64,000 bases of DNA from an uncultured Eubacteriales bacterium (GTDB lineage: Bacteria > Bacillota > Clostridia > Lachnospirales > Lachnospiraceae), in contig ONED01000002.1 in NCBI GenBank assembly GCA_900316755.1, positions 1 to 64,000 of the forward strand, written 5' to 3'. The stretch's first letter is position 1; each line of letters begins with the position of its first letter. Made by a program: the position numbers and the translations under genes. The notes beneath the pieces are model-generated. The model had not been told where the DNA came from. It saw only the letters and a program-made list of their open reading frames with translations, and searched no databases. Below, one piece after another: positions 55,044 through 61,382 of this stretch.

Positions 55044-55940
55044 TTATTCCCCTTTCTTTGGTACTGGACCATACTGTATCTGATTATTTTTCATAAACTC
55101 TTTAAGAAGCCTTAATTTTTCCATTGTAGCTGTCACACGAAAATCAATCACATGTAAAGGCTCATCCGCTCCCTGCTCTATATTCTGAACCACTGTCGGA
55201 TTCGGATTTGCGACCGGAGTTTCCATGACATCCGGTTCCTGCTTCACTTGTTCTTCTTCCGCTTTTTGAATTCTTAGATGCTCTTCCGCCTCTCGTCTTT
55301 TGCGCTGTTCCTCCTCATATGCCAGCTTTCTTTTCTGAATGTCAGACAAACGTTGCCCTTCATGAATTGCGCTGGTAATATCCAGACTCTTTTTATACAC
55401 TTCCATCGCTTCAAACGAGAATTCCGGAAGTTGTTGAATTGCGAAAACATCATTTCCAATCTGGATCATGCGCTCCTGCATCTGCTCTTCAATCTTTTTT
55501 ATAGATACAGAAGCATTCATCCATCTGCTGTCAAAAATCTTATCCAGCGTAACAAAATCCTGAAACCCGATTCCTTTGAATACAGTTTCAATCTCCTTCA
55601 TTTTCTGAGCTTTTTGCTTTTCCTCTACTTCCTTAATCTGCGCATCAATCAACAGTATCGGTTCATCTATCAAAGAAGTAACCTCTTTCACCTGTTTTTC
55701 AAACTTCTCATACGGTGCTGTGCAGATTTTCTTAATGCGTTTGCGTTCTGCTTCGAAAGCATCTTTCAGCTTCCTTAAATTCGCTCTGTCTGCTTTGGCT
55801 TCCTTAATTGTCTCTTCTGTAAAAACCAATGTTTTGTAATCATTCATTTTTGCAGCTATTTCTGCTTTTAGTTCTTCATAATTCCACTGAATTTCCTGTA
55901 CAATCTCGTTTTCATGTGGATTCATAATCTTTAATTCCAT
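55044..55940 (-). CDS. DUF1351-family phage recombination-region protein
   Basis: A 298-aa coiled-coil-rich protein (about residues 50-120 and 205-240) with KAEIAAKMNDYKTLVFTEETIKEAKADRANLRKLKDAFE. DUF1351 proteins are encoded next to RecT and YqaJ in Firmicutes phages; the exact role is unknown, probably linked to the annealase/exonuclease pair. Confidence 0.8.
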   Translation of the reverse strand: MELKIMNPHENEIVQEIQWNYEELKAEIAAKMNDYKTLVFTEETIKEAKADRANLRKLKDAFEAERKRIKKICTAPYEKFEKQVKEVTSLIDEPILLIDAQIKEVEEKQKAQKMKEIETVFKGIGFQDFVTLDKIFDSRWMNASVSIKKIEEQMQERMIQIGNDVFAIQQLPEFSFEAMEVYKKSLDITSAIHEGQRLSDIQKRKLAYEEEQRKRREAEEHLRIQKAEEEQVKQEPDVMETPVANPNPTVVQNIEQGADEPLHVIDFRVTATMEKLRLLKEFMKNNQIQYGPVPKKGE

Positions 55941-55950
55941 AAGTCTCCTC

Positions 55951-56607
55951 CTATATTTCCGGAAGAATCAGTGGAGGTTTTCTCCCGCTCTCCACATACT
56001 TCCAAAATTTAATTTCTTCCTGCTTCAAGAACTCTAGGTCTTCAATCACTTCCGACCTTTCAATAAAGTAATGCTTGGCCTGCGTCCGAACATCTCCGTC
56101 CCAAGAACTGTTCAAATGAGCTCTAAGCACTGCAAATTCGTACCCGGTTACCAAAAGATAATGCAATACCTGAATGTAATAATTTTGAGGGATTTGATTA
56201 TTCCATTTTTCACGTTGCATACTTTGTAAGATGTTTGTTGTCTTAATTTCCAGAATTCCTTTTCTTCCTTTCTGATCCGTAATCTCACCGTCTAAAGATG
56301 CCTGCATAAATGGATATTCTATACTCTGGAGTATCCGGAATTCGTGATGTTCTACTTCATATTGCGGATAATCCAGTTTAAACAACTCCCTGATAGGTTC
56401 TTCTGCCTTTTTGCCATACACAACACAAGGATGATTGGATATATCCTCTGGGATTTTCCTACCGGTCTTTTCTTCGAAAAGTTCTATGTTGGTCTTGTAT
56501 GGATTCATTCCTACTACAGCACTTGCATCACTTCCACCGATTCCGTTCATACGGCCATGAATCCACTGTTCTTCATTCTCAAACTCATATATTCTGAACT
56601 GCTGCAT
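55951..56607 (-). CDS. YqaJ-type viral recombinase exonuclease
   Basis: A 218-aa lambda-exonuclease-like enzyme: GIGGSDASAVVGMNPYKT, MQASLDGEI and ILEIKTTN (PD-(D/E)xK core). It resects dsDNA ends for RecT. The ATG at 56607 follows AGAAGG and overlaps the end of an upstream small ORF. Confidence 0.88.
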   Translation of the reverse strand: MQQFRIYEFENEEQWIHGRMNGIGGSDASAVVGMNPYKTNIELFEEKTGRKIPEDISNHPCVVYGKKAEEPIRELFKLDYPQYEVEHHEFRILQSIEYPFMQASLDGEITDQKGRKGILEIKTTNILQSMQREKWNNQIPQNYYIQVLHYLLVTGYEFAVLRAHLNSSWDGDVRTQAKHYFIERSEVIEDLEFLKQEEIKFWKYVESGRKPPLILPEI

Positions 56608-56717
56608 ATACCTTCTCTTTCTTCCCTTCTCCGCTTCACACATTCGCATTCTTCCTCAGGGTCTAAATAACAACCGCATTCATCACAGATTCTTCCATAT
56701 GTTCCTCTTCTACGCAT
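56547..56717 (-). CDS. 56-aa zinc-ribbon-like small protein
   Basis: A short ORF (RRRGTYGRICDECGCYLDPE with ECEC after it) with GAGGAGG upstream. It overlaps the first 61 bp of the exonuclease gene, so the last residues may be unimportant. Function unknown. Confidence 0.45.
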   Translation of the reverse strand: MRRRGTYGRICDECGCYLDPEEECECVKRRREEREGICSSSEYMSLRMKNSGFMAV

Positions 56718-56874
56718 CTTCTTCCTCCTCTAAATCCAAACAATCCTCACACATATAACCTCTTGCAGTTTTTAAATGGTCCTTTGGAATAATTTCCTTT
56801 TCACATCTAATGCAGAGGACTGTATCGTATTCCGGATTGGTTTTCCAGTTATCATAATTTGGTATGTGTTCCAT
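56710..56874 (-). CDS. 54-aa zinc-ribbon small protein
   Basis: A short ORF with two C-x2-C pairs (LCIRCEKE and MCEDCLDL), a typical zinc ribbon, and an acidic tail. GAGGGGG precedes the ATG, which overlaps the upstream stop (TAATG). Unknown function. Confidence 0.6.
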   Translation of the reverse strand: MEHIPNYDNWKTNPEYDTVLCIRCEKEIIPKDHLKTARGYMCEDCLDLEEEEDA

Positions 56875-57035
56875 TAATCATCCCCCTCATACTCTACGCC
56901 TACGATATCGCACATAACTTTTCTATTTGGGTACTTTTCACTTTTTACAAAACATTGCAAAGCGTGAATTGATGCTTTAAGTTTTAACAATTCCTCAAAT
57001 TGCTCCACTGGAATTGTAATTGTTTGTCCATCCAT
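56874..57035 (-). CDS. Small phage protein, unknown
   Basis: A 53-aa protein (DGQTITIPVEQFEELLKLKA). AGGAGG precedes the ATG at 57035; the stop overlaps the next gene (TAATG). Function unknown. Confidence 0.6.
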   Translation of the reverse strand: MDGQTITIPVEQFEELLKLKASIHALQCFVKSEKYPNRKVMCDIVGVEYEGDD

Positions 57036-57104
57036 TTGACTTCCTCCTAATTTCATGTTATTTTTAAGTTGATAATTTTTCTGAGTGCATTATGGTTTGC
57101 CGAC

Positions 57105-57332
57105 CTATGCACTCTTTTTCTTTGTGTAGCGCCGTCTTCTCTTGGATCTCTCCTGCCGCAGATAAATCGCATATTGCCACAGCATGGTCCCGGCTATCAG
57201 TAATACCGTTCCAGCTATCGCTGACAGTACCCACAGCTCGTCCGGTGCACCGTTATCCGAAGCCGAAGCTCCAATTACCAGAAGAAAGAATCCTGCTATC
57301 AGAACCGCTACCGATACTCTTCTCAATGTCAT
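57105..57332 (-). CDS. Small two-helix membrane protein
   Basis: About 73-75 aa with two transmembrane helices (VSVAVLIAGFFLLVIGAS and LSAIAGTVLLIAGTMLW) and a basic C-terminus (RQERSKRRRRYTKKKSA). Start is either the ATG at 57332 or the TTG at 57326; the latter is better spaced from AGGAGG. Possible superinfection-exclusion or lysis-related protein; not recognised. Confidence 0.6.
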   Translation of the reverse strand: MTLRRVSVAVLIAGFFLLVIGASASDNGAPDELWVLSAIAGTVLLIAGTMLWQYAIYLRQERSKRRRRYTKKKSA

Positions 57333-57364
57333 CACCTCCTTTAGCTTGTCCACCTTTCTACCGC

Positions 57365-57514
57365 CTAGGCGGTTTTCCTCTTTTGCAAGCACGCAGCTAT
57401 AAATTCCGAATACCTCTTTATGATTTCTTGAACCTCTTCCTGTGTCTTATTGACATATCCGGAATCGTCAATATAGCATGTGCATTCGCCTCTTTTAATC
57501 GTTTCTACTATCAC
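57365..57514 (-). CDS. Small phage protein, unknown
   Basis: A 49-aa protein from GTG at 57514 (IVETIKRGECTCYIDDSGYV) with AGAGAGG upstream. A longer frame extends into the preceding membrane ORF and is not preferred. Unknown function. Confidence 0.5.
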   Translation of the reverse strand: MIVETIKRGECTCYIDDSGYVNKTQEEVQEIIKRYSEFIAACLQKRKTA

Positions 57515-57558
57515 TTGCACCACCTCTCTAAAATGTATGTGTTCCTGATTGTCCGAGT

Positions 57559-57669
57559 TTACTTCTTTTTCTTCCTTTTCTTTCCGTAATAAATTGCACA
57601 TATGACCAACGCACAAATTTCTACCAATAAAGTTGCGGCTATCCCACAAACAAACTCCGGTATGTACAT
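57559..57669 (-). CDS. 36-aa small membrane protein
   Basis: A tiny ORF (YIPEFVCGIAATLLVEICAL) ending in a basic KKRKKKK tail, with AAGGAG upstream. One transmembrane helix. Such micro-proteins are common in early regions of Firmicutes phages; function unknown. Confidence 0.55.
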   Translation of the reverse strand: MYIPEFVCGIAATLLVEICALVICAIYYGKKRKKKK

Positions 57670-57691
57670 TCTTAAACTCTCCTTTCTCTAT

Positions 57692-57720
57692 TTGCTTATT
57701 TCCTTTTGCTTTGGTATAAT
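57692..57720 (+). promoter_or_regulatory. Promoter of the 110-aa accessory gene
   Basis: TTGCTT (57692-57697) and TATAAT (57715-57720) with a 17-bp spacer and GG before the -10. It points rightward, within the leftward early region. Confidence 0.6.
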
Positions 57721-57751
57721 TTTCCTATCAAGTAATGAAAGGAAGAATCAC

Positions 57752-58084
57752 ATGTTAACTAAAATGGAACGTAAAATTCTTAAATGCTGTAATAAAAAAT
57801 GCAATCCTACTGACATAATTTCTACCTGCGACATACAAAAAAATTTAAAAGATTTATCAATCAATGAGATAGCTACATGTTGCAACCATCTTAATGAAAA
57901 CGGATATTTTGATTTGTATTCCATCAGCCTAGCAAACGACGTGAAATTACACCTCAACTATAAGGGAATGCATTATCAAGAATTAAATATCAATCGGATT
58001 AAGTCATTCATTTTTCAATCCGTAATTGTTCCTATTTTTGTTTCTCTGGTCACATCAGTAATTTTGCAAATTTTTCTAAAATAA
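57752..58084 (+). CDS. Winged-helix-like protein with C-terminal membrane anchor
   Basis: A 110-aa protein: an N-terminal winged-helix-like region (ERKILKCCNKKCNPTDIIST, LKDLSINEIATCCNHLNENGYF) and one C-terminal transmembrane helix (SVIVPIFVSLVTSVILQIF). AAAGGA precedes the ATG. It lies on the plus strand with its own promoter, inside the early region, so it is probably a lysogeny-expressed accessory gene. A membrane-tethered regulator is an inference. Confidence 0.6.
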   Translation: MLTKMERKILKCCNKKCNPTDIISTCDIQKNLKDLSINEIATCCNHLNENGYFDLYSISLANDVKLHLNYKGMHYQELNINRIKSFIFQSVIVPIFVSLVTSVILQIFLK

Positions 58085-58156
58085 GAATACATTTACCAAG
58101 ACCGCTGTTATAAAACTAGCTATAATGGCGGTTATGATTTGTACTATTTTTTTCAC
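58076..58156 (-). CDS. 26-aa hydrophobic peptide candidate
   Basis: A GTG-initiated micro-ORF (KKIVQIITAIIASFITAVLV) with AGGAGG eight bases upstream; almost the whole peptide is one membrane helix. It overlaps the end of the plus-strand gene by 9 bp. It could be a leader or toxin-like peptide; evidence is limited. Confidence 0.4.
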   Translation of the reverse strand: MKKIVQIITAIIASFITAVLVNVFLF

Positions 58157-58178
58157 CTTTCTCACCTCCTCTTTTCAT

Positions 58179-58415
58179 TCAGACCAACTCTTGCTCTGTT
58201 TTATTGCCACATTTCGTGACATTTTCTGTAAAAAAAATTTCCTGTACACTTCGTTTGTAGTAATTTGCAAGTTTTATTTTGATTTCATCTCTAGGAACAC
58301 GTTTCTCGGTTTCATACATGGCCAATGATGATACTGAAATTCCAACATCTCTTGCCACTGTTTCTTGCGTTTTTTCTCCCCTAAGTTGTACAAGAATCTT
58401 TCCGTATCCTTTCAT
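58179..58415 (-). CDS. Cro-like Xre-family regulator
   Basis: A 78-aa HTH protein (KILVQLRGEKTQETVARDVGISVSSLAMYETEKRVPRDEIKIKLANYYK). Divergent from the repressor and driven by a strong promoter, it fits the lytic Cro role. AGGAGG precedes the ATG at 58415. Confidence 0.78.
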   Translation of the reverse strand: MKGYGKILVQLRGEKTQETVARDVGISVSSLAMYETEKRVPRDEIKIKLANYYKRSVQEIFFTENVTKCGNKTEQELV

Positions 58416-58437
58416 TTTTATCCTCCTTTCCAAATTG

Positions 58438-58450
58438 TCACGCTTCGTGA
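58438..58450. promoter_or_regulatory. Operator O1 (TCAC-N5-GTGA)
   Basis: Perfect palindromic half-sites TCAC and GTGA, five bases apart, just downstream of the leftward -10 box. One of three matching sites in the switch; repressor binding here would block the early promoter. Confidence 0.75.
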
Positions 58451-58458
58451 CTATCATC

Positions 58459-58487
58459 ATAATACCATCTTCCTTTGGATGTGTCAA
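58459..58487 (-). promoter_or_regulatory. Leftward early (lytic) promoter
   Basis: On the minus strand, TTGACA (58482-58487), a 17-bp spacer and TATTAT (58459-58464). It is flanked by operators O1 and O2, so it is repressible. Confidence 0.85.
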
Positions 58488-58496
58488 TAACTTTTT

Positions 58497-58509
58497 TCAC
58501 ATTTTGTGA
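58497..58509. promoter_or_regulatory. Operator O2 (TCAC-N5-GTGA)
   Basis: Second copy of the palindrome, upstream of the leftward -35 and between the two divergent promoters. Confidence 0.75.
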
Positions 58510-58519
58510 CAATTCTTCA

Positions 58520-58548
58520 TTTACATTTATCACGGTTTGTGATATTCT
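58520..58548 (+). promoter_or_regulatory. Rightward repressor promoter
   Basis: TTTACA (58520-58525), 17-bp spacer, TATTCT (58543-58548). Operator O3 occupies the spacer, so the repressor (or Cro) can shut it off. Confidence 0.7.
58530..58542. promoter_or_regulatory. Operator O3 (TCAC-N5-GTGA)
   Basis: Third copy, lying between the -35 and -10 of the repressor promoter. A near-copy (CCAC-N5-GTGA) is also seen at 58207-58219 inside the Cro-like gene. Confidence 0.75.
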
Positions 58549-58571
58549 TATTTCAACGGGAGGAATATAAC

Positions 58572-58964
58572 ATGGGAAATTTTAAAAATGTATTTAAGTC
58601 ATTACGTACTGCTGGTGGATATACTCAGCAAGAAATAGCTGATAAATTAAACATATCAAGAAGCACAATCGGAATGTATGAAACCGGTGCGCGAGAACCT
58701 GATTATAACACATTAGAGTTGATTGCTGATTTTTTTAATGTAGATATTGATTATTTGCTTGGAAGAACCGATAAAACAACTTCCTTACCGGAATCCATAT
58801 ATTATTTAAATGACGATGCTCGAGATATCGCAGAGTTTATGTTCCGGAATCCTGAATATAAGGTTTTGTTCGATGCTTCCCGGAAAGTGAAAAAGGAAGA
58901 TATAGAATTTGTGAAGCAGATGATTGACCGCGTTAGGGGTGATGTTGATGACACCGGATGTTAA
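58572..58964 (+). CDS. CI-like phage repressor (Xre family)
   Basis: A 130-aa protein with an N-terminal HTH (FKSLRTAGGYTQQEIADKLNISRSTIGMYETGAREPDYNTLELIADFF, NVDIDYLLGRTD) and a short C-terminal region with no peptidase motif. GGGAGG precedes the ATG at 58572. It maintains lysogeny by binding the three operators upstream. The ImmA-like gene overlapping its end suggests removal by proteolysis rather than self-cleavage. Confidence 0.85.
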   Translation: MGNFKNVFKSLRTAGGYTQQEIADKLNISRSTIGMYETGAREPDYNTLELIADFFNVDIDYLLGRTDKTTSLPESIYYLNDDARDIAEFMFRNPEYKVLFDASRKVKKEDIEFVKQMIDRVRGDVDDTGC

Positions 58965-59172
58965 TACCATTTTGGTAAATCTTCCGAATACGATTTCGGC
59001 TTATACCGTGTACAACTTGGATATGAGTTATACTATAGTCTTAAATGCAAGACTTAATTACGAGCGACAGCTACTTGCGTATCACCATGAAATGAAACAT
59101 ATAGAAAATGGTGACTACGACAAGCAATGCTCTGTTGATTTAATTGAATGCTACGCTCATGCGTGCAGATAA
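58948..59172 (+). CDS. ImmA/IrrE-like metallopeptidase, compact
   Basis: A 74-aa protein with the zinc motif AYHHEMKHIENGDY (HExxH). ImmA cleaves the phage repressor on induction. It is much shorter than typical ImmA proteins, keeping the motif and a short downstream part (SVDLIECYAHA). It overlaps the repressor by 17 bp, so it is co-translated. Whether it is active in this short form is not certain. Confidence 0.75.
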   Translation: MTPDVNTILVNLPNTISAYTVYNLDMSYTIVLNARLNYERQLLAYHHEMKHIENGDYDKQCSVDLIECYAHACR

Positions 59173-59216
59173 AGGGTTATCTAAATAAGGTGCAAAAGAA
59201 AGAGAGGAAGTAAGGA

Positions 59217-59588
59217 ATGGAAGAAAACAAAAAGTACTGTAAACACTGCGGGGAATTGATTGATAAAGAATGTGTTGTCTGTCCGAAGTGTGGAAAGCAA
59301 GTCGAAGAACTGAAAAGAAACTCTGAAAATATTGTTATTAACAATAATAATTCAGCAAGCACGTGCGCTACCGCAACTGCCGTTGTTGCATCGCCAAATG
59401 GAAAATTGAAAGATAAGTGGGTAGCATTTCTCCTCTGTGCATTCTTGGGATTTTTCGGTGCCCACAAATTCTATGAAGGTAAAATAGGAATGGGCATTTT
59501 ATATCTATGCACTGGAGGACTTTTTGGAATTGGTTGGATAATAGATATCATACTATTACTCTTAAAGCCAAATCCATACTATGTATAA
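59217..59588 (+). CDS. Zinc-ribbon plus TM2-domain membrane protein
   Basis: A 123-aa protein. The N-terminus has a zinc ribbon (CKHCGELIDKECVVCPKCGK), a low-complexity linker (INNNNSASTCATAT) follows, and the C-terminal TM2 domain has two helices with the family sequence KDKWVAFLLCAFLGFFGAHK and FGIGWIIDIIL. TM2 proteins are widespread and of unclear function; in prophages they are moron genes expressed from the lysogen. Confidence 0.85.
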   Translation: MEENKKYCKHCGELIDKECVVCPKCGKQVEELKRNSENIVINNNNSASTCATATAVVASPNGKLKDKWVAFLLCAFLGFFGAHKFYEGKIGMGILYLCTGGLFGIGWIIDIILLLLKPNPYYV

Positions 59589-59601
59589 TTTTTCAAACAA
59601 A

Positions 59602-59629
59602 GTAGCCCGGTGCTACGGTGCCGGGCTAC
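59602..59629. other. Stem-loop after the TM2 gene
   Basis: Nine-bp perfect stem GTAGCCCGG (59602-59610) with CCGGGCTAC (59621-59629), 10-nt loop. No T-tract follows on the plus strand; TTTGTTT follows on the minus strand. It may end a transcript from either side or structure the toxin leader. Confidence 0.5.
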
Positions 59630-59708
59630 CAACTAAATAATGTATTTACCCAGACAACTGGGAGGGCGTTTCCTACCTGCTTCGAGTCTTGCGGAGGAGG
59701 TGGTTATT

Positions 59709-59792
59709 ATGAGTACATATGAAGAATTTATAATCATACTGACGATAGCCAACTTGATTGTATCCATTCTGAATCTTACACATAAAAAATAG
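59709..59792 (+). CDS. Hol_Tox-like 27-aa membrane toxin peptide
   Basis: A short ORF (STYEEFIIILTIANLIVSIL, ending NLTHKK) after a very strong site GGAGGAGG. Size, single helix and the terminal His-Lys-Lys match the putative holin-like toxin family of Firmicutes (related in style to type I toxins BsrG/TxpA). An opposing small RNA from 59882 covers its 3' end. The leader may fold and hide the ribosome site. Toxic activity is inferred from the family. Confidence 0.7.
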   Translation: MSTYEEFIIILTIANLIVSILNLTHKK

Positions 59793-59882
59793 ACGCCTTG
59801 ACTTTGGTAGAGTAAGCGCCTATTTTTAGAAGCTATTTTACCGAAGCAGATGGGGTACGACCATCACCTCAGTTGTCTTGTT
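59783..59882 (-). ncRNA. Antisense RNA to the Hol_Tox-like gene
   Basis: About 100 nt leftward from the promoter at 59889-59916, ending at the 12-bp hairpin 59785-59796/59816-59827 followed by TTTTTT on the minus strand. It overlaps the toxin 3' end and shared terminator, as in txpA/RatA-type systems. Confidence 0.6.
59785..59827. terminator. Bidirectional terminator of toxin and antisense RNA
   Basis: Twelve-bp stem (one G-U) with a 19-nt loop; A/T flanks give a T-tract on both strands. It overlaps the toxin stop codon region and ends both converging transcripts. Confidence 0.68.
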
Positions 59883-59888
59883 AAGTAC

Positions 59889-59916
59889 ATTATAGCAAAT
59901 GTGTTAAAAATGTCAA
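59889..59916 (-). promoter_or_regulatory. Antisense RNA promoter
   Basis: On the minus strand, TTGACA (59911-59916), 16-bp spacer, TATAAT (59889-59894) with TTTGC before the -10. Near-consensus, and there is no leftward gene for it to drive other than the RNA. Confidence 0.8.
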
Positions 59917-59938
59917 ATGCTTTGTTTGTAATATCTTT

Positions 59939-59966
59939 ACCACTATCGCCGATATTCGGTGGTGGT
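59939..59966. other. Stem-loop upstream of the DUF3644 gene
   Basis: ACCAC (59939-59943) with GTGGT (59962-59966) and inner CCGA (59949-59952) with TCGG (59956-59959). It could be an operator or attenuator; no T-tract follows. Confidence 0.35.
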
Positions 59967-60026
59967 TGTAAGGGCATTAACTAAAAAGCCTATCAATGTA
60001 AGAAAATAAAACAGGAAGGGACAAGT

Positions 60027-61007
60027 ATGGAGAAATTAGAAGATAAATTAGTTGAAAAATCAAAAGAAGCTTTTGCAATGGCAATCGAATTATATAACAA
60101 ACCAACCATTAAATATCGTGTAGAAGGGTTCAGTCTTTTTATTTGTAATGCCTGGGAACTAATGCTCAAAGCTCACATGATAAAATCCATGGGAGAAAAT
60201 AGCATTTATTATTTTGATCATCCAGACCGAACACTATCATTGGAAAATTGTATCCAGAAAGTATTTACAAACAATAAAGACCCACTTAGACTAAATCTTG
60301 AAAAGATTATAGAATTAAGAAATACAAGTACGCATTTTATTACAGAAGAGTATGAGATGGTTTATGTACCGCTCTTCCAATCTTGCGTTCTTAATTTCAA
60401 TGAAAAAATGATGGCATTTCACAATGTAGATATGACTACTATTATTCCTCAAAACTTTCTAACACTTTCAGTCAGCATGAAAGCATTGGACGAGGCAGAA
60501 ATAATAGCAAAATACCCAGAAGAAATTGCCTCCAAGCTAATTAATACAAGTACCAACATTGCCGATACTATCCTCAATAATAACGATAAATTCGCTATTA
60601 GAATTGAGCATTATCATTACATTACTAAAAACAAGGATAAAGCAACCTCATTTGTTGGTATTAGTAATTCTTCTGATGCTAAAGTCAAAATCATTAAAGA
60701 ATTGAAAGATCCAAATACTACACATAAATACAGCACAAAAAGTTGCGTTTCTGAAGTATGTGCTCGCTTATCAAGACTTGGTATCGCGTTAAAATATGAT
60801 GGTGAGATAAAAAAGTTTAATATGTATCATTTTAACTTATTCTGCAATTACTATGGAATCAAGAGTAATCCAAAACTTTGCTATCAGCACCAATTAACTC
60901 ACACATACGGATATAGCATCCAAACAATAGATTTTATTGTAGAAGAAATAAAAAAAGACCCTGAAAACATTATTCAGAATCTCAAAAATAGTTTAACAAA
61001 AAAATAA
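60027..61007 (+). CDS. DUF3644-like protein with HEPN-type RxxxxH motif
   Basis: A 326-aa protein. The N-terminal 110 residues (KSKEAFAMAIELYNKPTIKYRVEGFSLFICNAWELMLKAH, then ELRNTSTHFITEEYE) fit DUF3644, and the R98-x4-H103 pair matches the HEPN RNase signature. The C-terminal half contains a possible DNA/RNA-binding part (SEVCARLSRLGIALKYDG). It is expressed in the lysogen direction among accessory genes, so a phage-defence or toxin role is inferred. The base composition is more AT-rich than its neighbours. AGGAAGG precedes the ATG. Confidence 0.65.
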   Translation: MEKLEDKLVEKSKEAFAMAIELYNKPTIKYRVEGFSLFICNAWELMLKAHMIKSMGENSIYYFDHPDRTLSLENCIQKVFTNNKDPLRLNLEKIIELRNTSTHFITEEYEMVYVPLFQSCVLNFNEKMMAFHNVDMTTIIPQNFLTLSVSMKALDEAEIIAKYPEEIASKLINTSTNIADTILNNNDKFAIRIEHYHYITKNKDKATSFVGISNSSDAKVKIIKELKDPNTTHKYSTKSCVSEVCARLSRLGIALKYDGEIKKFNMYHFNLFCNYYGIKSNPKLCYQHQLTHTYGYSIQTIDFIVEEIKKDPENIIQNLKNSLTKK

Positions 61008-61090
61008 GCCAACCCCAGGGGCAAAGGAATTCTAAGTCTTTCGACCTACTCCCATTCGGGAACCCAGCCTTATCCTTCACGAGTTAACTT
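61003..61090 (-). ncRNA. Candidate small RNA convergent with the DUF3644 gene
   Basis: A strong leftward promoter reads about 90 nt to a TTATTTTTTT tract that overlaps the DUF3644 stop codon. Local folds: TCCC-GAAT-GGGA and GTC-GAAA-GAC hairpins enclosed by AAGGA/TCCTT. The terminal hairpin is weak, so the exact 3' end is uncertain. No ORF. Confidence 0.45.
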
Positions 61091-61096
61091 ATTTAT

Positions 61097-61125
61097 ACTA
61101 TACTATTTTATTTGTTATTTGTCAA
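61097..61125 (-). promoter_or_regulatory. Promoter of the first small RNA
   Basis: On the minus strand, TTGACA (61120-61125), 17-bp spacer, TATAGT (61097-61102). Perfect -35, good -10. Confidence 0.75.
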
Positions 61126-61156
61126 TTTATGTATATAAAATAATACAATTTTAAAT

Positions 61157-61273
61157 AAAAAACCGCCTCAGTGCTCACAACACCGAAGCGGCATCGTAAC
61201 TCGGACTTTCGCTATATTGCGATAACCTACTTTACGATAACAGGTTGCACCCGAAAGATGAAACCAATATGAC
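61157..61273 (-). ncRNA. Candidate structured small RNA upstream of integrase
   Basis: About 117 nt leftward. Internal hairpins AACCT/AGGTT and TCGC/GCGA, and a final 11-bp terminator stem (61163-61173 with 61181-61191, with G-U pairs) followed by TTTTTT. No ORF. It is divergent from the integrase gene. It shares a GTAGGT...CGAAAG pattern with the RNA at 61003-61090, but the meaning is unknown. Confidence 0.55.
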
Positions 61274-61279
61274 ACAATT

Positions 61280-61308
61280 ATAATATCATCTTTTGGGCAG
61301 CTTTGCAA
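61280..61308 (-). promoter_or_regulatory. Promoter of the second small RNA
   Basis: On the minus strand, TTGCAA (61303-61308), 17-bp spacer, TATTAT (61280-61285). The terminator at its end supports a discrete RNA. Confidence 0.65.
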
Positions 61309-61382
61309 CCCGGAACAAACGTTTCGGTATGGCTGTTATTTTTATACCCATTTTTCAATATATTTTAGAGGAAGGTGATACC

